64,000 bases of DNA from Aureimonas phyllosphaerae (GTDB lineage: Bacteria > Pseudomonadota > Alphaproteobacteria > Rhizobiales > Rhizobiaceae). The notes under the pieces are model-generated. The model saw only the letters and a list, made by a program, of their open reading frames with translations. It was not told the origin of the DNA and did no database searches. The stretch spans positions 29,131 through 93,130 of the forward strand of contig NZ_FOOA01000017.1 of NCBI RefSeq assembly GCF_900113065.1, written 5' to 3'. Positions 51,396 to 60,399 of this stretch are shown in pieces. Made by a program: the position numbers and the translations under genes. The number at the start of each line of letters is the position of its first letter. Positions within the stretch are counted from its first letter, which is position 1.

Positions 51396-52517
51396 GCGTT
51401 TGTCCCTTCCGGGACGCGCCGGCCGACCGCCCCGCGCTTGACCCCTGGACTGGGATGAGCGACGATGCGATCGACTGGGCATTCCCAGTTCGAGTGATGA
51501 TGAGCGAACCGTTCTCGTACCGCTGAAGCATTAGAACGGCTCGGATTTCCGACGCGTCGCCTGCCAGGGCGGCGCGTCGTTCGTTTCTAGGGTCCTCTCC
51601 TCCTCACGCGTCTCTCTTCGAAGATTCGAGATATATCTTGGTTGAGATTGTGAAACGGGCGCAACCGGGTTGACTCGAAGAGGCGATTAGGATTCAAAAT
51701 CAAAGGGTTAGTTAACCCGCTGTTAAACTATGCGAATCAGCCTCAAGTGATTCGCGACCATACAAAGCGTTTTCTCCGTAGTGCGACAAAATGCCCGTTC
51801 TCGCTGTTGGAATTGGAGGTTGGCGCTGACCTTACGTTCCCTTGTGCGGTGACCGCCGAAGGTCTTCCCGAGATTTCAACAGTCTGTTCGACCCCATACC
51901 CGCGCGGGAAACACGAGTCTTTTTCCGCGCGAGCGCTCGAGAAACGCACATCATGTATTTTTGTTCGCCAGCCATCCGACGCTAACTCGATATGGTTGAC
52001 GACCGGCTGCGACAGCAGCGCGCGACCCGACGCGAGCGTCTCCGTATCGGCGAGCTCCATGTCACTGCCATTACCCCTGCCGCGAGATACCTCCAGCATG
52101 TCTCGGGTCGCCCTGCGACTGGCCTACCGGAAGCCCCAGACCGTCGCCCTGATCGCGTCGATGAGGTGCTCGAACGGATCGGCCATCGCCTCGACCGGCG
52201 GCATCCGAGGCGGCGGCGCAGTCACCCTCGCCGCTTGTGCACGACCATCGTCCGTTCCCGGTAGCGGATGCCGGCGAATTCGCGGTGCAGGTTCGTCAGC
52301 CAATGCGCGATGAGACTGACGATTTCCCCTATCCGCTGGATCCGCCCTCTCACGCCCATCATCTCGGCGCCGAGCATGGTCCGGCGGTTCGCCTGAAATA
52401 CCTTCGTCCGGACGAACGAGCCGCAACGCCGATCTCGCTCTCGATAAGGATGACGATCAGGCCCCTTGCACGGATCTCGTTGACGGATCCTCAAGCTCTG
52501 CGGCCCAGGATCGATCC
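51396..52517. promoter_or_regulatory. 1.1-kb region between tnsA and the right-hand operon, with palindromes and TnsB-site-like motifs
   Basis: No convincing gene. From about 51600 to 51760 it turns AT-rich and holds GGGTTA-GT-TAACCC (51705 to 51718), GCGAATCA with TGATTCGC (51732 to 51739 and 51748 to 51755), a motif copy TCAAGTGATTCG (51743 to 51754) and an inverted one TGACTCGAAG (51671 to 51680). This resembles a Tn7 right end, where TnsB sites overlap the tnsA promoter, and it may be where tns expression is controlled. Minus-strand frames at 51743 to 52527 look weakly coding but match nothing known. Confidence 0.5.
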
Positions 52518-53297
52518 ATGACGACATTCAGCGACTGGTGTTCGCACTTCACGGCATATCTCCTCAGCCTGCCGACAACGGATCGCTCGACCCTAGAGGC
52601 ACGCTACCGCAACCTACTCGACGAGAAGAGACTTGGAGGGGCTCACCTGCTCTTCACCTCCAGTCTGGTGACTGCCTTCGACGCGGTCGTGACGTCTGGA
52701 GTTCATCCTCAGGAGGCTGCGGCCGAGTCGTTGGAATCGACGGTCCAGGAGTACGCGGCAAGCGGAAAGCTCGAATTCCTAATCCACGCAGGTCGCCGTC
52801 ACGATAGGGTCTACCACTACGCGACCGCACGAAAGATCCTGCAATTCGGCGGCATAGGAGACTTCGACAGGGACGATCCACCAGCGACGTTTCGTGTGAC
52901 GAGTGGTCTACTCTACGACGGCACCGACAAGCGCGTCATCTGGGTCACTCCGGACGATGTGCCGAATGATCCGGACGAACTGGCGCAACGTCTAGGTCTG
53001 CCGCATTTCTCGAACGACTTCGTACTGGAGTTCCAGCTGGACGTATCGGACGTGGATGCCTTCGTTCCCACCTGCTTCGATGCCGGCCTCTACGAAGCCT
53101 GGATGATCGGCCCAGTGGCGGAGCAGCGGGTTCATGGAAGGACGCGTCACACGCAGACGGGTCAACGGATGCATAGAGAACTCGTCGTCGATCTCCAGAC
53201 CGCGCAGGGCGGTTTCTCCGATGCCACCTTCATCCCCAGTGGCGCGACACCGACACGTGTCGCACCGATGAATCCCGACTATATGGTGGGGCGATGA
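52518..53297 (+). CDS. Uncharacterised 259-aa protein, first gene of the right-end operon
   Basis: ATG 52518 (MTTFSDWCSHFTAYLLSL) is preceded by AGGA nine bases upstream. The protein is soluble with no recognised domain. The middle reads HYATARKILQFGGIGDFDRD and the C-terminus GGFSDATFIPSGATPTRVAPM. It overlaps the next gene by four bases, and that gene overlaps the MinD/ParA-like ATPase gene likewise, so the three products are probably made in fixed ratio and may interact. Confidence 0.7.
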   Translation: MTTFSDWCSHFTAYLLSLPTTDRSTLEARYRNLLDEKRLGGAHLLFTSSLVTAFDAVVTSGVHPQEAAAESLESTVQEYAASGKLEFLIHAGRRHDRVYHYATARKILQFGGIGDFDRDDPPATFRVTSGLLYDGTDKRVIWVTPDDVPNDPDELAQRLGLPHFSNDFVLEFQLDVSDVDAFVPTCFDAGLYEAWMIGPVAEQRVHGRTRHTQTGQRMHRELVVDLQTAQGGFSDATFIPSGATPTRVAPMNPDYMVGR

Positions 53298-54193
53298 CTG
53301 GAACGATCTCGGCACCCCCTATCGCGCCTATGCTCTCCGATCTCGCACGTTCGCTACTCGAGCAAGTACAGGACGACGTAGCCGATCGTCCGTTCGAGAT
53401 GCGGTCGGGCGCCGACGTGCTGATCGAACGCTATGGGACCTCGGTCAAGGATCCAGACGAACGCGATCGTCTTCAGAACGGCTTCGACCAGATCGTCGAT
53501 TACCTCGTGCGTTGGGGTGGCTCCGAAGCTGGACCGATCCGTCAGCATCCCCTGCGCATCGCTGGGATGCTCTCGTTCGCCGCGGTCGAACTCGGACTTG
53601 CCGTGAAGGCCCGGCCGTTGTTGAACCTCGTCGTCTCACATATGGAGTCGGGCGAAGAATACGCCGGCAAGACGAACGATGCCAGATTGGTTCTCAGAGC
53701 CGTCGGCAGGTTGGATCCGAAGCCGGAGATGCAACTGGTATGGGCGACCCTAACGCGTCACAAGGACCTCGGCATCCGGACGCTCGCGTACCAGAGCCTG
53801 GTACTCATCGACGTCGACTCCGTGCTGGCCGCGTTGCACGTGGTCGATGCCGCCGGCGTCAATAGAGGCCTCGTGGCGCACCGGATCCTTCGGGCCTGCG
53901 GTAGTGCGGAGGCGGTGCGCGATCGTCTCGAGTCCTCGTTGGCCGCCTGGGAGCACCGTATGCTCCTGGCCGAGATGCTGGTCGAGACCGGTGAACTCTC
54001 GGCTGCCGCAGTGGTCCAACAGGCACAGCCCGTGTACCGACTGGTGGACTCTGCCGTGTCGATCATGAACCTCGTCCGGGACCGTCAGCCGACGAGAGCG
54101 AGGCCATTAGCCCGACGCTCCATCGGTCCAGCCCAGAACGTCACATCGGTCCCGAGGATCGACGTCGAGGTGAACTCGTTGGTCATGGTATGA
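53294..54193 (+). CDS. Uncharacterised helical-repeat-like protein, 299 aa
   Basis: The sequence is almost entirely helical (LSDLARSLLEQVQDDVADR, then HPLRIAGMLSFAAVELGLAV and DPKPEMQLVWATLTRHKDLG) with spacing suggestive of HEAT/ARM-type repeats, though no repeat family is certain. The last 30 residues are Arg- and Pro-rich. It is coupled to both neighbours by four-base overlaps and likely acts with the MinD/ParA-like ATPase. Confidence 0.68.
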   Translation: MTGTISAPPIAPMLSDLARSLLEQVQDDVADRPFEMRSGADVLIERYGTSVKDPDERDRLQNGFDQIVDYLVRWGGSEAGPIRQHPLRIAGMLSFAAVELGLAVKARPLLNLVVSHMESGEEYAGKTNDARLVLRAVGRLDPKPEMQLVWATLTRHKDLGIRTLAYQSLVLIDVDSVLAALHVVDAAGVNRGLVAHRILRACGSAEAVRDRLESSLAAWEHRMLLAEMLVETGELSAAAVVQQAQPVYRLVDSAVSIMNLVRDRQPTRARPLARRSIGPAQNVTSVPRIDVEVNSLVMV

Positions 54194-55131
54194 CGTTTTC
54201 ACGTTCGTCCGGTTGGATCTCCGTCTCGTCGCTGAAGGGGGGCGTCGGCTGCACGACCGTTTGCGCGGGTCTTGCGATGGCGATGGCGCGGTTCGGCCTT
54301 CGGGTCCTGGCGGTGGATTGGGACACTCGCCAGCCGAGCCTACATCGACTCCTGGGGTTGAGGGACGACGCGATCCACACCCGACGTGGCGCGGTCGACT
54401 ATCTTCGCGATTGCATGAAACCGCGCAACGACGGCGAGCCCCTCGATCTCGCTCGCTACGTCTACGAAAGCATCCCACTGCCCGATGGTGTCACCGGAAC
54501 GATCGACGTGATGCCGGCGGGCGCCTTGGATCGAGACTACTGGAAGACGGTACGGGATTTCTCCTGGGACGAATTCTATGCGGAGTCCGGGGGATACGGA
54601 GCCATGGAAGCGTTGCGATTGGAGACGACCGACCGCTACGACGTCGTCCTGGCCGATGTCGGAACGATAAGGGAGGACGCCGCGAATGTCGCATTGCTGC
54701 AGCTTTCCGACGTGGCAGTGATGATGTTCCAGGCCGACGATACGATGATGGCGGCGACGGTGAATGCCGTTACGCAACTGCGCCACCATAGCGGACGTAT
54801 GCAATGGGGACGACCGATCCTCAGATGTCTCCTGATCCCGGCGCGTATCGACCGATCAAGCGACCGGTTGCGAGGTTGGCTGTACAAGTCCTCTATCCAG
54901 ACACTCCTACGTCAGAACGACGATGGTTCGGACGACATTCGGACGGAAGCGATCGAGAAGAACGCAATCGGTCTCGAACCGACTCTCTCCATCGGCGAAA
55001 CCGACGTGCGTTCGGCAGAGTTCGCCAGCTTGGGAAATCTGCGTGACCAGCTCACCGGGATCGCGACGACCATCCTCTCCGGGAACGGCGTCCTAGACCA
55101 TCGGGTCGACGATGGCGAGAACTGGGATTGA
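54190..55131 (+). CDS. MinD/ParA-like ATPase
   Basis: This 313-aa protein has a deviant Walker A (SLKGGVGCTTVCAGLA, Lys16 signature lysine), the switch I region LAVDWDTRQPSLHRLLGL and Walker B VVLADVGTI. That identifies the SIMIBI class of ATP-dependent dimerising ATPases. Such proteins position DNA or protein complexes. No ParB gene is seen, but six evenly spaced direct repeats begin 165 bases after its stop and could be its DNA site. It lies between tnsA and the transposon's right end, an unusual position for cargo. Confidence 0.88.
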   Translation: MTFSRSSGWISVSSLKGGVGCTTVCAGLAMAMARFGLRVLAVDWDTRQPSLHRLLGLRDDAIHTRRGAVDYLRDCMKPRNDGEPLDLARYVYESIPLPDGVTGTIDVMPAGALDRDYWKTVRDFSWDEFYAESGGYGAMEALRLETTDRYDVVLADVGTIREDAANVALLQLSDVAVMMFQADDTMMAATVNAVTQLRHHSGRMQWGRPILRCLLIPARIDRSSDRLRGWLYKSSIQTLLRQNDDGSDDIRTEAIEKNAIGLEPTLSIGETDVRSAEFASLGNLRDQLTGIATTILSGNGVLDHRVDDGENWD

Positions 55132-55295
55132 GGCTGGATGTCCGCAGGCCCGACCGTCGAGAAATCGTGCCCGAAAATTCTCGCTCCGTCCGGACCAGTT
55201 CCACGGGTCAGGACCAATCCCGATGCCTGTGAACGCCGATCCGGTCGGTGGCCGAGGTGGCATCCGTGCTGAGATCACCTCTTCCCTAACGCCTT

Positions 55296-55414
55296 TCAAA
55301 CGAGTCACCTGCGCCTCTTCAAACGAGTCAGGTTCGGTTTCAAACGAGTCGTGATTCTCTTCAAACGAGTCGCGATCGCCACCAAACGATTCTCGTTCTC
55401 GATCAAACGAGTCA
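55296..55414 (+). repeat. Six direct copies of TCAAACGAGTCR on a 21-base period
   Basis: Copies start at 55296, 55319, 55340, 55361, 55382 and 55403; the spacings are 23, 21, 21, 21 and 21. Five copies are TCAAACGAGTC plus A or G and the one at 55382 is CCAAACGATTCT. The same motif occurs three times at the left end in the same plus-strand direction. Two helical turns per repeat means all copies face the same side of the DNA, as for a cooperative array of bound protein. Confidence 0.9.
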
Positions 55415-55579
55415 GAATCTGCGATGATCGGCGTCGAAGCGAATCGCCGGTGTGATCGACGGCTTCGAGACACCCGACAGCACGACTGAATCGCTCGTTG
55501 CCGGCGCTAGGAGAGGCTGGATGCAGATAAGGAACTGATTTTGAAAGAAGATTTGGTGGGGAGATGAACTAGAACGACG

Positions 55580-55614
55580 AAGTGAGCCATCCCATTTCCA
55601 GGGATGGCTCACTT
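55580..55614. repeat. Perfect palindrome near the right end
   Basis: AAGTGAGCCATCCC and GGGATGGCTCACTT are perfect 14-base arms around ATTTCCA. Both arms contain the AAGTGA core of the terminal motif, so it can be two facing binding sites as well as a hairpin. As RNA it could stop transcripts leaving the transposon. Confidence 0.7.
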
Positions 55615-55647
55615 AATCGTGGAAATGACTCACTTTGCGTGTGTCAT

Positions 55648-55673
55648 TGACTCACTCTGCCCGTGGCCGGATA
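55648..55673 (-). repeat. Right terminal inverted repeat
   Basis: Read on the minus strand it begins TATCCGGCCAC and ends AGTGAGTCA, aligning without gaps to the left end at 11738 to 11763. Another motif copy follows 11 bases further in (55626 to 55636). Confidence 0.85.
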
Positions 55674-55678
55674 CCAAG
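55674..55678. repeat. Right target-site duplication, CCAAG
   Basis: Identical to 11733 to 11737; 25 bases separate it from the encoded CCA end of tRNA-fMet at 55704. Confidence 0.85.
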
Positions 55679-55680
55679 AC

Positions 55681-55698
55681 GGTTGATCCAGCGGGCTT
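55681..55698. terminator. Right arm of the split terminator hairpin
   Basis: GGTT, GATCC and GCGGGCTT pair with the left arm at 11716 to 11734 once the transposon is removed. Next to the transposon this arm has no partner, so tRNA-fMet has lost its original terminator. Confidence 0.8.
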
Positions 55699-55703
55699 GA
55701 ACT

Positions 55704-55780
<77 letters not shown>

Positions 55781-55818
55781 CCATTGCCGAAGCGGCCTGG
55801 CCGCCTGCGGTGAAGTCG

Positions 55819-55846
55819 ATATAGGCGAAACCGACGGGCGTGAAAA
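55819..55846 (-). promoter_or_regulatory. Likely tRNA-fMet promoter
   Basis: On the minus strand TTTTCA (55841 to 55846) and CTATAT (55819 to 55824) are separated by 16 bases and lie about 40 bases before the tRNA 5' end. They are weak matches to -35 and -10 elements. Confidence 0.4.
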
Positions 55847-55990
55847 CCCCCACCCGGCGAGTTTTTGACAAAAAGACGACAGTGCTCTCGCAAGCGGGGG
55901 CCGCGAGCCGGGCATGTCCTTGATCCCGCCAGACTATCGGGAACGGCGCGCGATGCAAGCGGCGCTCGCTCCCGTCGCCCGGTGTGTCGG

Positions 55991-57652
55991 TCAGTCCCGC
56001 AGCATCCGGCGCAGCACCTTGCCGACATTGGTCTTCGGCAGTTCGTCGCGGAACTCGACGTCGCGCGGCCGCTTGTAGCCGGTCAGGTTCTCGCGGCACC
56101 ACGCCTTCACCGCCGCCTCGTCGACGTCGGACGCCGTCTTGACGACGAAGAGCTTGACCGCCTCGCCGGAGGTCTCGTCCGGCACGCCGATCGCGGCGGC
56201 CTCGGCGACGCCCGGCATGCGGGTCACCACGTCCTCGACCTCGTTCGGATAGACGTTGAAGCCGGACACGTTGATCATGTCCTTCTTCCGGTCGACGATC
56301 TTCACCCAGCCGCGCTCGTCCATGATGCCGATGTCGCCGGAACGGAAGAAGCGCTCAGTGGTGAAGACGCGCGCGGTCTCGTCGGGGCGCTGCCAGTAGC
56401 CCTGCATCACCTGCGGCCCGCGGATCGCGACCTCGCCGCGCTCGCCGATCGGCAGCTCGGTGCCGTCGTCGTCGAGGATCGCGACCTCGGTGCCGGGCAC
56501 CGGCAGGCCGATCATGCCGGAATAGTCGCGCGTCATGACCGGGTTGGCACAGGCGACGGGCGAGGTCTCCGACAGGCCGTAGCCCTCGCAGATCGCGCAG
56601 CCCGTCACGCTCTTCCAGAGATCGGCCGTCGCCTTCTGCACCGCCATGCCGCCGCCGACCGACAGGCGCAGGTGCGTCCAGTCGACCGAGGCGACGTCCG
56701 GGTGGCGCGCGATCGCGCCGAACAGCGTGTTGACCGCCGGGAAGAGATGGAAGCGGTGCGCCTTCAGCTCCTTCAGGAGGGCCGGCAGGTCGCGCGGGTT
56801 GGGGATGAGAAGGTTGCAGCCGCCGGTGTGCAGCGACAGCATCATGTTCACGGTGAAGCCGAAGATGTGGTAGAGCGGCAGCGCGCAGACTGTGGTCGGC
56901 TGCTCGCCCGCCGGGATGGCGTCGAGCACCGGCTGGTGCCAGAGCCGGGACTGCACCACGTTGGCGACGATGTTGCGGTTGGTCAGCACCGCCCCCTTGG
57001 CGACGCCCGTCGTGCCGCCCGTGTACTGGAGGACTGCCGGATCCTCGGCGCCGCGCGGCGCGGCCCGGAAGCCCGAGCCTGTCTTCAGCGCGGCCTTCCA
57101 GCGGACCGAGCCCGGCAGGCTGTAGGCCGGCACCGCCTTCTTCACATGGCGAAGCACGAGGTTGACGATGGGACCCTTGAGGCCCGGCAGCATGTCGCCG
57201 ACGCCGGTCACCACGACATGCTCGACCGGCACTTGGCCCCGGCAGGCGGCCAGCGTCGCCGCCATGTTCTCGAGGATCACGATGGCCCGTGCGCCCGAGT
57301 CCGTCAGCTGGTGCGCGAGCTCGCGCGGCGTGTAGAGCGGATTGGTGTTGACCACCACCATGCCGGCCCGCAGCACGCCGGCGAGCGCCACCGGATACTG
57401 GAAGACGTTGGGCATCATCAGCGCGACGCGGTCGCCAGGCTGGAGGCCGATCGACTGGAGATAGCCCGCGAACCGCGCCGAGGCGCGGTCGAGCTCGGCA
57501 TAGGTCATCACCGCACCCATGAAGCGGAAGGCGGGCTTGCCGGCATGGGTCCGGAAGGCGTCCTCCAGAAGGCCGGCGATGCTCTCGAACGGCAGCGGAC
57601 CGGTCTCGTGCGGAATGCCCGCCGGATAATGGGCGAGCCAGGGCCTTGGCAT
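55991..57652 (-). CDS. fadD: Long-chain fatty-acid--CoA ligase
   Basis: ATG 57652 (MPRPWLAHYPAGIPHETGP) gives 553 aa, the usual FadD size. Adenylate-forming motifs are present: YTGGTTGVAKGA (P-loop), CEGYGLSETSPV (about 340 to 352), WVKIVDRKKDMINVSGFNVYP and the C-terminal catalytic Lys in LPKTNVGKVLRR. It activates fatty acids to acyl-CoA for degradation or lipid synthesis. It is chromosomal, downstream in orientation from nothing mobile, and 210 bases from tRNA-fMet. Confidence 0.92.
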   Translation of the reverse strand: MPRPWLAHYPAGIPHETGPLPFESIAGLLEDAFRTHAGKPAFRFMGAVMTYAELDRASARFAGYLQSIGLQPGDRVALMMPNVFQYPVALAGVLRAGMVVVNTNPLYTPRELAHQLTDSGARAIVILENMAATLAACRGQVPVEHVVVTGVGDMLPGLKGPIVNLVLRHVKKAVPAYSLPGSVRWKAALKTGSGFRAAPRGAEDPAVLQYTGGTTGVAKGAVLTNRNIVANVVQSRLWHQPVLDAIPAGEQPTTVCALPLYHIFGFTVNMMLSLHTGGCNLLIPNPRDLPALLKELKAHRFHLFPAVNTLFGAIARHPDVASVDWTHLRLSVGGGMAVQKATADLWKSVTGCAICEGYGLSETSPVACANPVMTRDYSGMIGLPVPGTEVAILDDDGTELPIGERGEVAIRGPQVMQGYWQRPDETARVFTTERFFRSGDIGIMDERGWVKIVDRKKDMINVSGFNVYPNEVEDVVTRMPGVAEAAAIGVPDETSGEAVKLFVVKTASDVDEAAVKAWCRENLTGYKRPRDVEFRDELPKTNVGKVLRRMLRD

Positions 57653-57862
57653 GCGTTGATCCTCCCCTTTTTCCCGTGAGGCTAGCGCAGGACGTCGCAA
57701 AGCGAAACTCCGGCCACTTACGTTAACGTCAATTTTCTGTTTCCGGTCTCCGTCGACAGACCGTCGCAGGCGCGGCGCGCGCTGCGAAAACCGCTGCACG
57801 GGGCTCGCGCCGGGCGAGCGCACGGCCTATCTTGGCCTCATCCCATCCGATATCGGACCGCC

Positions 57863-58384
57863 ATGCCCGTTCACGCTCTCGACGACGTCGCCCCCGCCAT
57901 TCCCGGCACCGCCTTCGTCGCACCCGGCGCCCATGTCGTCGGCGACGTCGTGCTCGGCGACGAGGTCGGCATCTGGTTCAACGCGGTGATCCGCGGGGAC
58001 GTGGCACCGATCCGGGTGGGCGCGCGCACCAACATCCAGGACGGCGCCGTGCTGCATGCCGATCCGGGCTTTCCGCTCGAGATCGGCGAGGGCTGCACGG
58101 TCGGCCACCAGGCGATCGTTCATGGCTGCACGGTCGGCCGCAACACGCTGATCGGCATGGGCGCGACGGTCCTGAACGGCGCGCGGATCGGCGCCAACTG
58201 CCTCGTCGGCGCCGGGGCGCTCGTCACCGAGGGCAAGGACTTTCCGGACGGATCGCTGATCGTCGGCGTCCCGGCAAAGGTCGTGCGCGCGCTCGATGCC
58301 GCCGCGATCGAGGGCCTGCGCCAGTCGGCCGAGCGCTACGTCGCCAATGCCCGCCGGTTCCGGGCCGGGCTCGCGACCCTTTGA
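57863..58384 (+). CDS. Gamma-carbonic-anhydrase-like hexapeptide-repeat protein
   Basis: This 173-aa left-handed beta-helix protein contains the family metal-site region: [20 protein letters not shown], then [21 protein letters not shown], with His residues placed as in the gamma-CA/YrdA/PaaY group. Carbonic anhydrase activity is not assured in this subfamily. It precedes recQ by 16 bases and is likely co-transcribed. Confidence 0.9.
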   Translation: MPVHALDDVAPAIPGTAFVAPGAHVVGDVVLGDEVGIWFNAVIRGDVAPIRVGARTNIQDGAVLHADPGFPLEIGEGCTVGHQAIVHGCTVGRNTLIGMGATVLNGARIGANCLVGAGALVTEGKDFPDGSLIVGVPAKVVRALDAAAIEGLRQSAERYVANARRFRAGLATL

Positions 58385-58400
58385 GGCAAGACCCGTCCGC

Positions 58401-60260
58401 ATGACCCCTCCACAAGCCGGCGCGGCCCCGACGCGCGCCCTCTTCGACGGCGGCCTTCCGAGCCCACGCGAGGCGCTCGCCCGCGTCTTCGGCCATGCCG
58501 ACTTCCGCGGCCGCCAGGGCGAGGTCATCGGCCATGTCGTCGGCGGCGGCGACGCGGTCGTCCTGTTTCCGACCGGCGCCGGCAAGTCGCTGTGCTACCA
58601 GATCCCGGCGCTCTGCCGGCAGGGCACGGCGATCGTCGTCTCGCCGCTGATCGCGCTGATGCGCGACCAGGTGCAGGCGCTGACCGAGGCGGGCGTGCGG
58701 GCGGCCGCCCTCAACTCCTCGCTGACGGAGGAGGAGCGCACCGAGGTTCGGAGAGAGCTGATGGCCGGCCGCCTCGACCTTCTCTACGTGACGCCCGAGC
58801 GCATCGTGACGCCCGGCTTCCGGCAGGCGCTCTCGCGCATCGAGATCGCGCTCTTTGCCATCGACGAGGCGCATTGCGTCAGCGCCTGGGGCCATGACTT
58901 CCGGCCCGAATACCGGGCGCTGGAGACGCTCGCCGACGACTATCCGGCCGTGCCGCGCATCGCCCTGACCGCGACGGCCGATCCCGCGACGCGCCGCGAC
59001 ATCGTCGAGCGCCTGCGCCTCGAGCACGCGCCGGTCTTCTCCACTTCCTTCGATCGGCCGAACATCCGCTACGCCATCGTCGAGCGCGACGAGCCGCGAC
59101 GCCAGCTCCTCGCCTTCCTCGAGGATCATCGCGGCGCCTCGGGCATCGTCTACTGCCTGTCCCGCCGCAAGGTGGAGGAGACGGCCGAATGGCTGAACGG
59201 ACAGGGCATCCGCGCCCTGCCCTACCATGCCGGCATGGACGCCCGCGTAAAGGACGCGCACCAGGATGCCTTCCTCAAGGAGGAGGGCGTCTGCCTCGTC
59301 GCCACCGTCGCCTTCGGCATGGGCATCGACAAGCCGGACGTGCGCTTCGTCGCTCATCTCGACCTGCCCTCCTCCGTCGAGGCCTACTACCAGGAGACGG
59401 GGCGCGCGGGCCGCGACGGCCAGCCGTCCGAGGCCTGGATGGCCTACGGCATGCAGGACGTCGTGCAGCGCCGCCGGATGATCGACGAGGGCGGCGCGGA
59501 GGAGCAGATCAAGCGCGTCGAGCGCGCCAAGCTCGATGCGCTTCTCGGCATCTGCGAGACCGCGGGCTGCCGGCGTCAGGCGATCCTGTCGCATTTCGGC
59601 GAGAACCATCCGGGCGGCTGCAAGAATTGCGACACCTGCCTCGTGCCGGTCGAGACCTTCGACGGCAGCGAGGACGCGATCAAGCTGATGGCCGCCGTCT
59701 ACCGCACCGGCGAGCGCTACGGGCTCGGCCACGTCATCGAGGTCCTGACCGGCAAGGACACCGAGAAGGTGAAGCGGGCCGGCCACGACGCCATTCCCGT
59801 CTTCGGCGCCGGCAAGGGCGTCGAGCCGCGCACCTGGCAGTCGATCGCCCGCCAGCTCGTGGCACAGGGGCTCCTCACCGTCGACCATGCCGCCTTCGGT
59901 GCGCTGGTCCTAACCGAGGAGGCGCGGCCGGTGTTTCGCGGCGAGCGCCGCGTGGTGCTGCGCCGCGACCGACGGCGCAAGGCGACGCGCCTTCAGCGCA
60001 CCGGCCATGTCACCGAGGGGATGGACGAGGAGTCGGCGGCGATCTTCCAGGCGCTGCGCGGCGAGCGCGCGCGCATCGCCCGCGAAAAGTCGGTGCCCGC
60101 CTATGTCGTCTTCTCCGACGCGACCTTGCGCGCCATGGCGGAGCGCTGTCCGCACGACGACGACAGCTTCCTCGCGGTTCCGGGGGTCGGCGAGGCCAAG
60201 CGCGAGGCCTATGGCGACCTGTTCCTCGCCGTGATCCGCCGCGCGACCGGCGGCGGCTGA
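58401..60260 (+). CDS. recQ: ATP-dependent DNA helicase RecQ
   Basis: ATG 58401 ([18 protein letters not shown]) gives 619 aa. Motifs are: FRGRQGEVI (motif 0), Walker [18 protein letters not shown] in [18 protein letters not shown], and [11 protein letters not shown] (motif VI). The zinc site is [17 protein letters not shown] with CKNCDTC, followed by a winged helix. The C-terminal HRDC domain ([20 protein letters not shown], then [15 protein letters not shown]) is present. It is a host DNA-repair helicase, not transposon cargo. Confidence 0.95.
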   Translation: MTPPQAGAAPTRALFDGGLPSPREALARVFGHADFRGRQGEVIGHVVGGGDAVVLFPTGAGKSLCYQIPALCRQGTAIVVSPLIALMRDQVQALTEAGVRAAALNSSLTEEERTEVRRELMAGRLDLLYVTPERIVTPGFRQALSRIEIALFAIDEAHCVSAWGHDFRPEYRALETLADDYPAVPRIALTATADPATRRDIVERLRLEHAPVFSTSFDRPNIRYAIVERDEPRRQLLAFLEDHRGASGIVYCLSRRKVEETAEWLNGQGIRALPYHAGMDARVKDAHQDAFLKEEGVCLVATVAFGMGIDKPDVRFVAHLDLPSSVEAYYQETGRAGRDGQPSEAWMAYGMQDVVQRRRMIDEGGAEEQIKRVERAKLDALLGICETAGCRRQAILSHFGENHPGGCKNCDTCLVPVETFDGSEDAIKLMAAVYRTGERYGLGHVIEVLTGKDTEKVKRAGHDAIPVFGAGKGVEPRTWQSIARQLVAQGLLTVDHAAFGALVLTEEARPVFRGERRVVLRRDRRRKATRLQRTGHVTEGMDEESAAIFQALRGERARIAREKSVPAYVVFSDATLRAMAERCPHDDDSFLAVPGVGEAKREAYGDLFLAVIRRATGGG

Positions 60261-60399
60261 GGCTGACCCGAACGGCGCGGGGGGTAGGCAGTGCTTTCCC
60301 CATCGCGCATGTCACGTTAAAGGCCATGTACGACGCGCCCTTGCCGCGCCGGCACGCGCCCCCTCGGCGCGCGCGTCCCCGAGACGACGGAGCCGCTTC

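Larger units (their letters stand above)
55132..55647. promoter_or_regulatory. Right-end region: direct-repeat array and hairpin; no gene
   Basis: No coding frame is credible. The region carries the six-copy direct array (55296 to 55414), a 14-base-arm palindrome (55580 to 55614) and inverted TnsB-site-like copies near the end (55605 to 55616 and 55626 to 55636, both reading TGRCTCACTT). These are the expected substrates of TnsB. Confidence 0.65.
11738..55673 (-). mobile_element. Tn7-like transposon, 43.9 kb, inserted downstream of tRNA-fMet
   Basis: The ends are defined by the exact five-base direct repeat CCAAG at 11733 to 11737 and 55674 to 55678, the target-duplication length typical of Tn7. 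Matching 26-base terminal inverted repeats begin TATCC at both ends and end in AGTGAGTCA. The element encodes TnsA, TnsB, TnsC and TniQ on the minus strand and many repeats of a TnsB-site-like motif near the ends. The cargo is mostly defence-like. Excision in silico regenerates a terminator hairpin 25 bases from the end of the tRNA, so the attachment site is the tRNA-fMet gene region. No CRISPR or Cas component is present. Confidence 0.92.

Noticed and set aside
55296..55414. Regular repeats suggest a CRISPR array
   Set aside because: The repeat is only 12 bases with about nine bases between, far shorter than CRISPR repeats and spacers, and no cas gene is present. A protein-binding array fits better.
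55641..55647. Transposon right end at the TGTGTCA near 55641, with GACACA at 11743 as partner
   Set aside because: GACACA and AAAGTGAGTCA do align at both ends, but no target duplication flanks those positions. Moving out to TATCC gives an exact five-base duplication and restores the host hairpin.
58401..60260. RecQ as part of the defence cargo
   Set aside because: It lies 2.7 kb outside the right target duplication among ordinary chromosomal genes.
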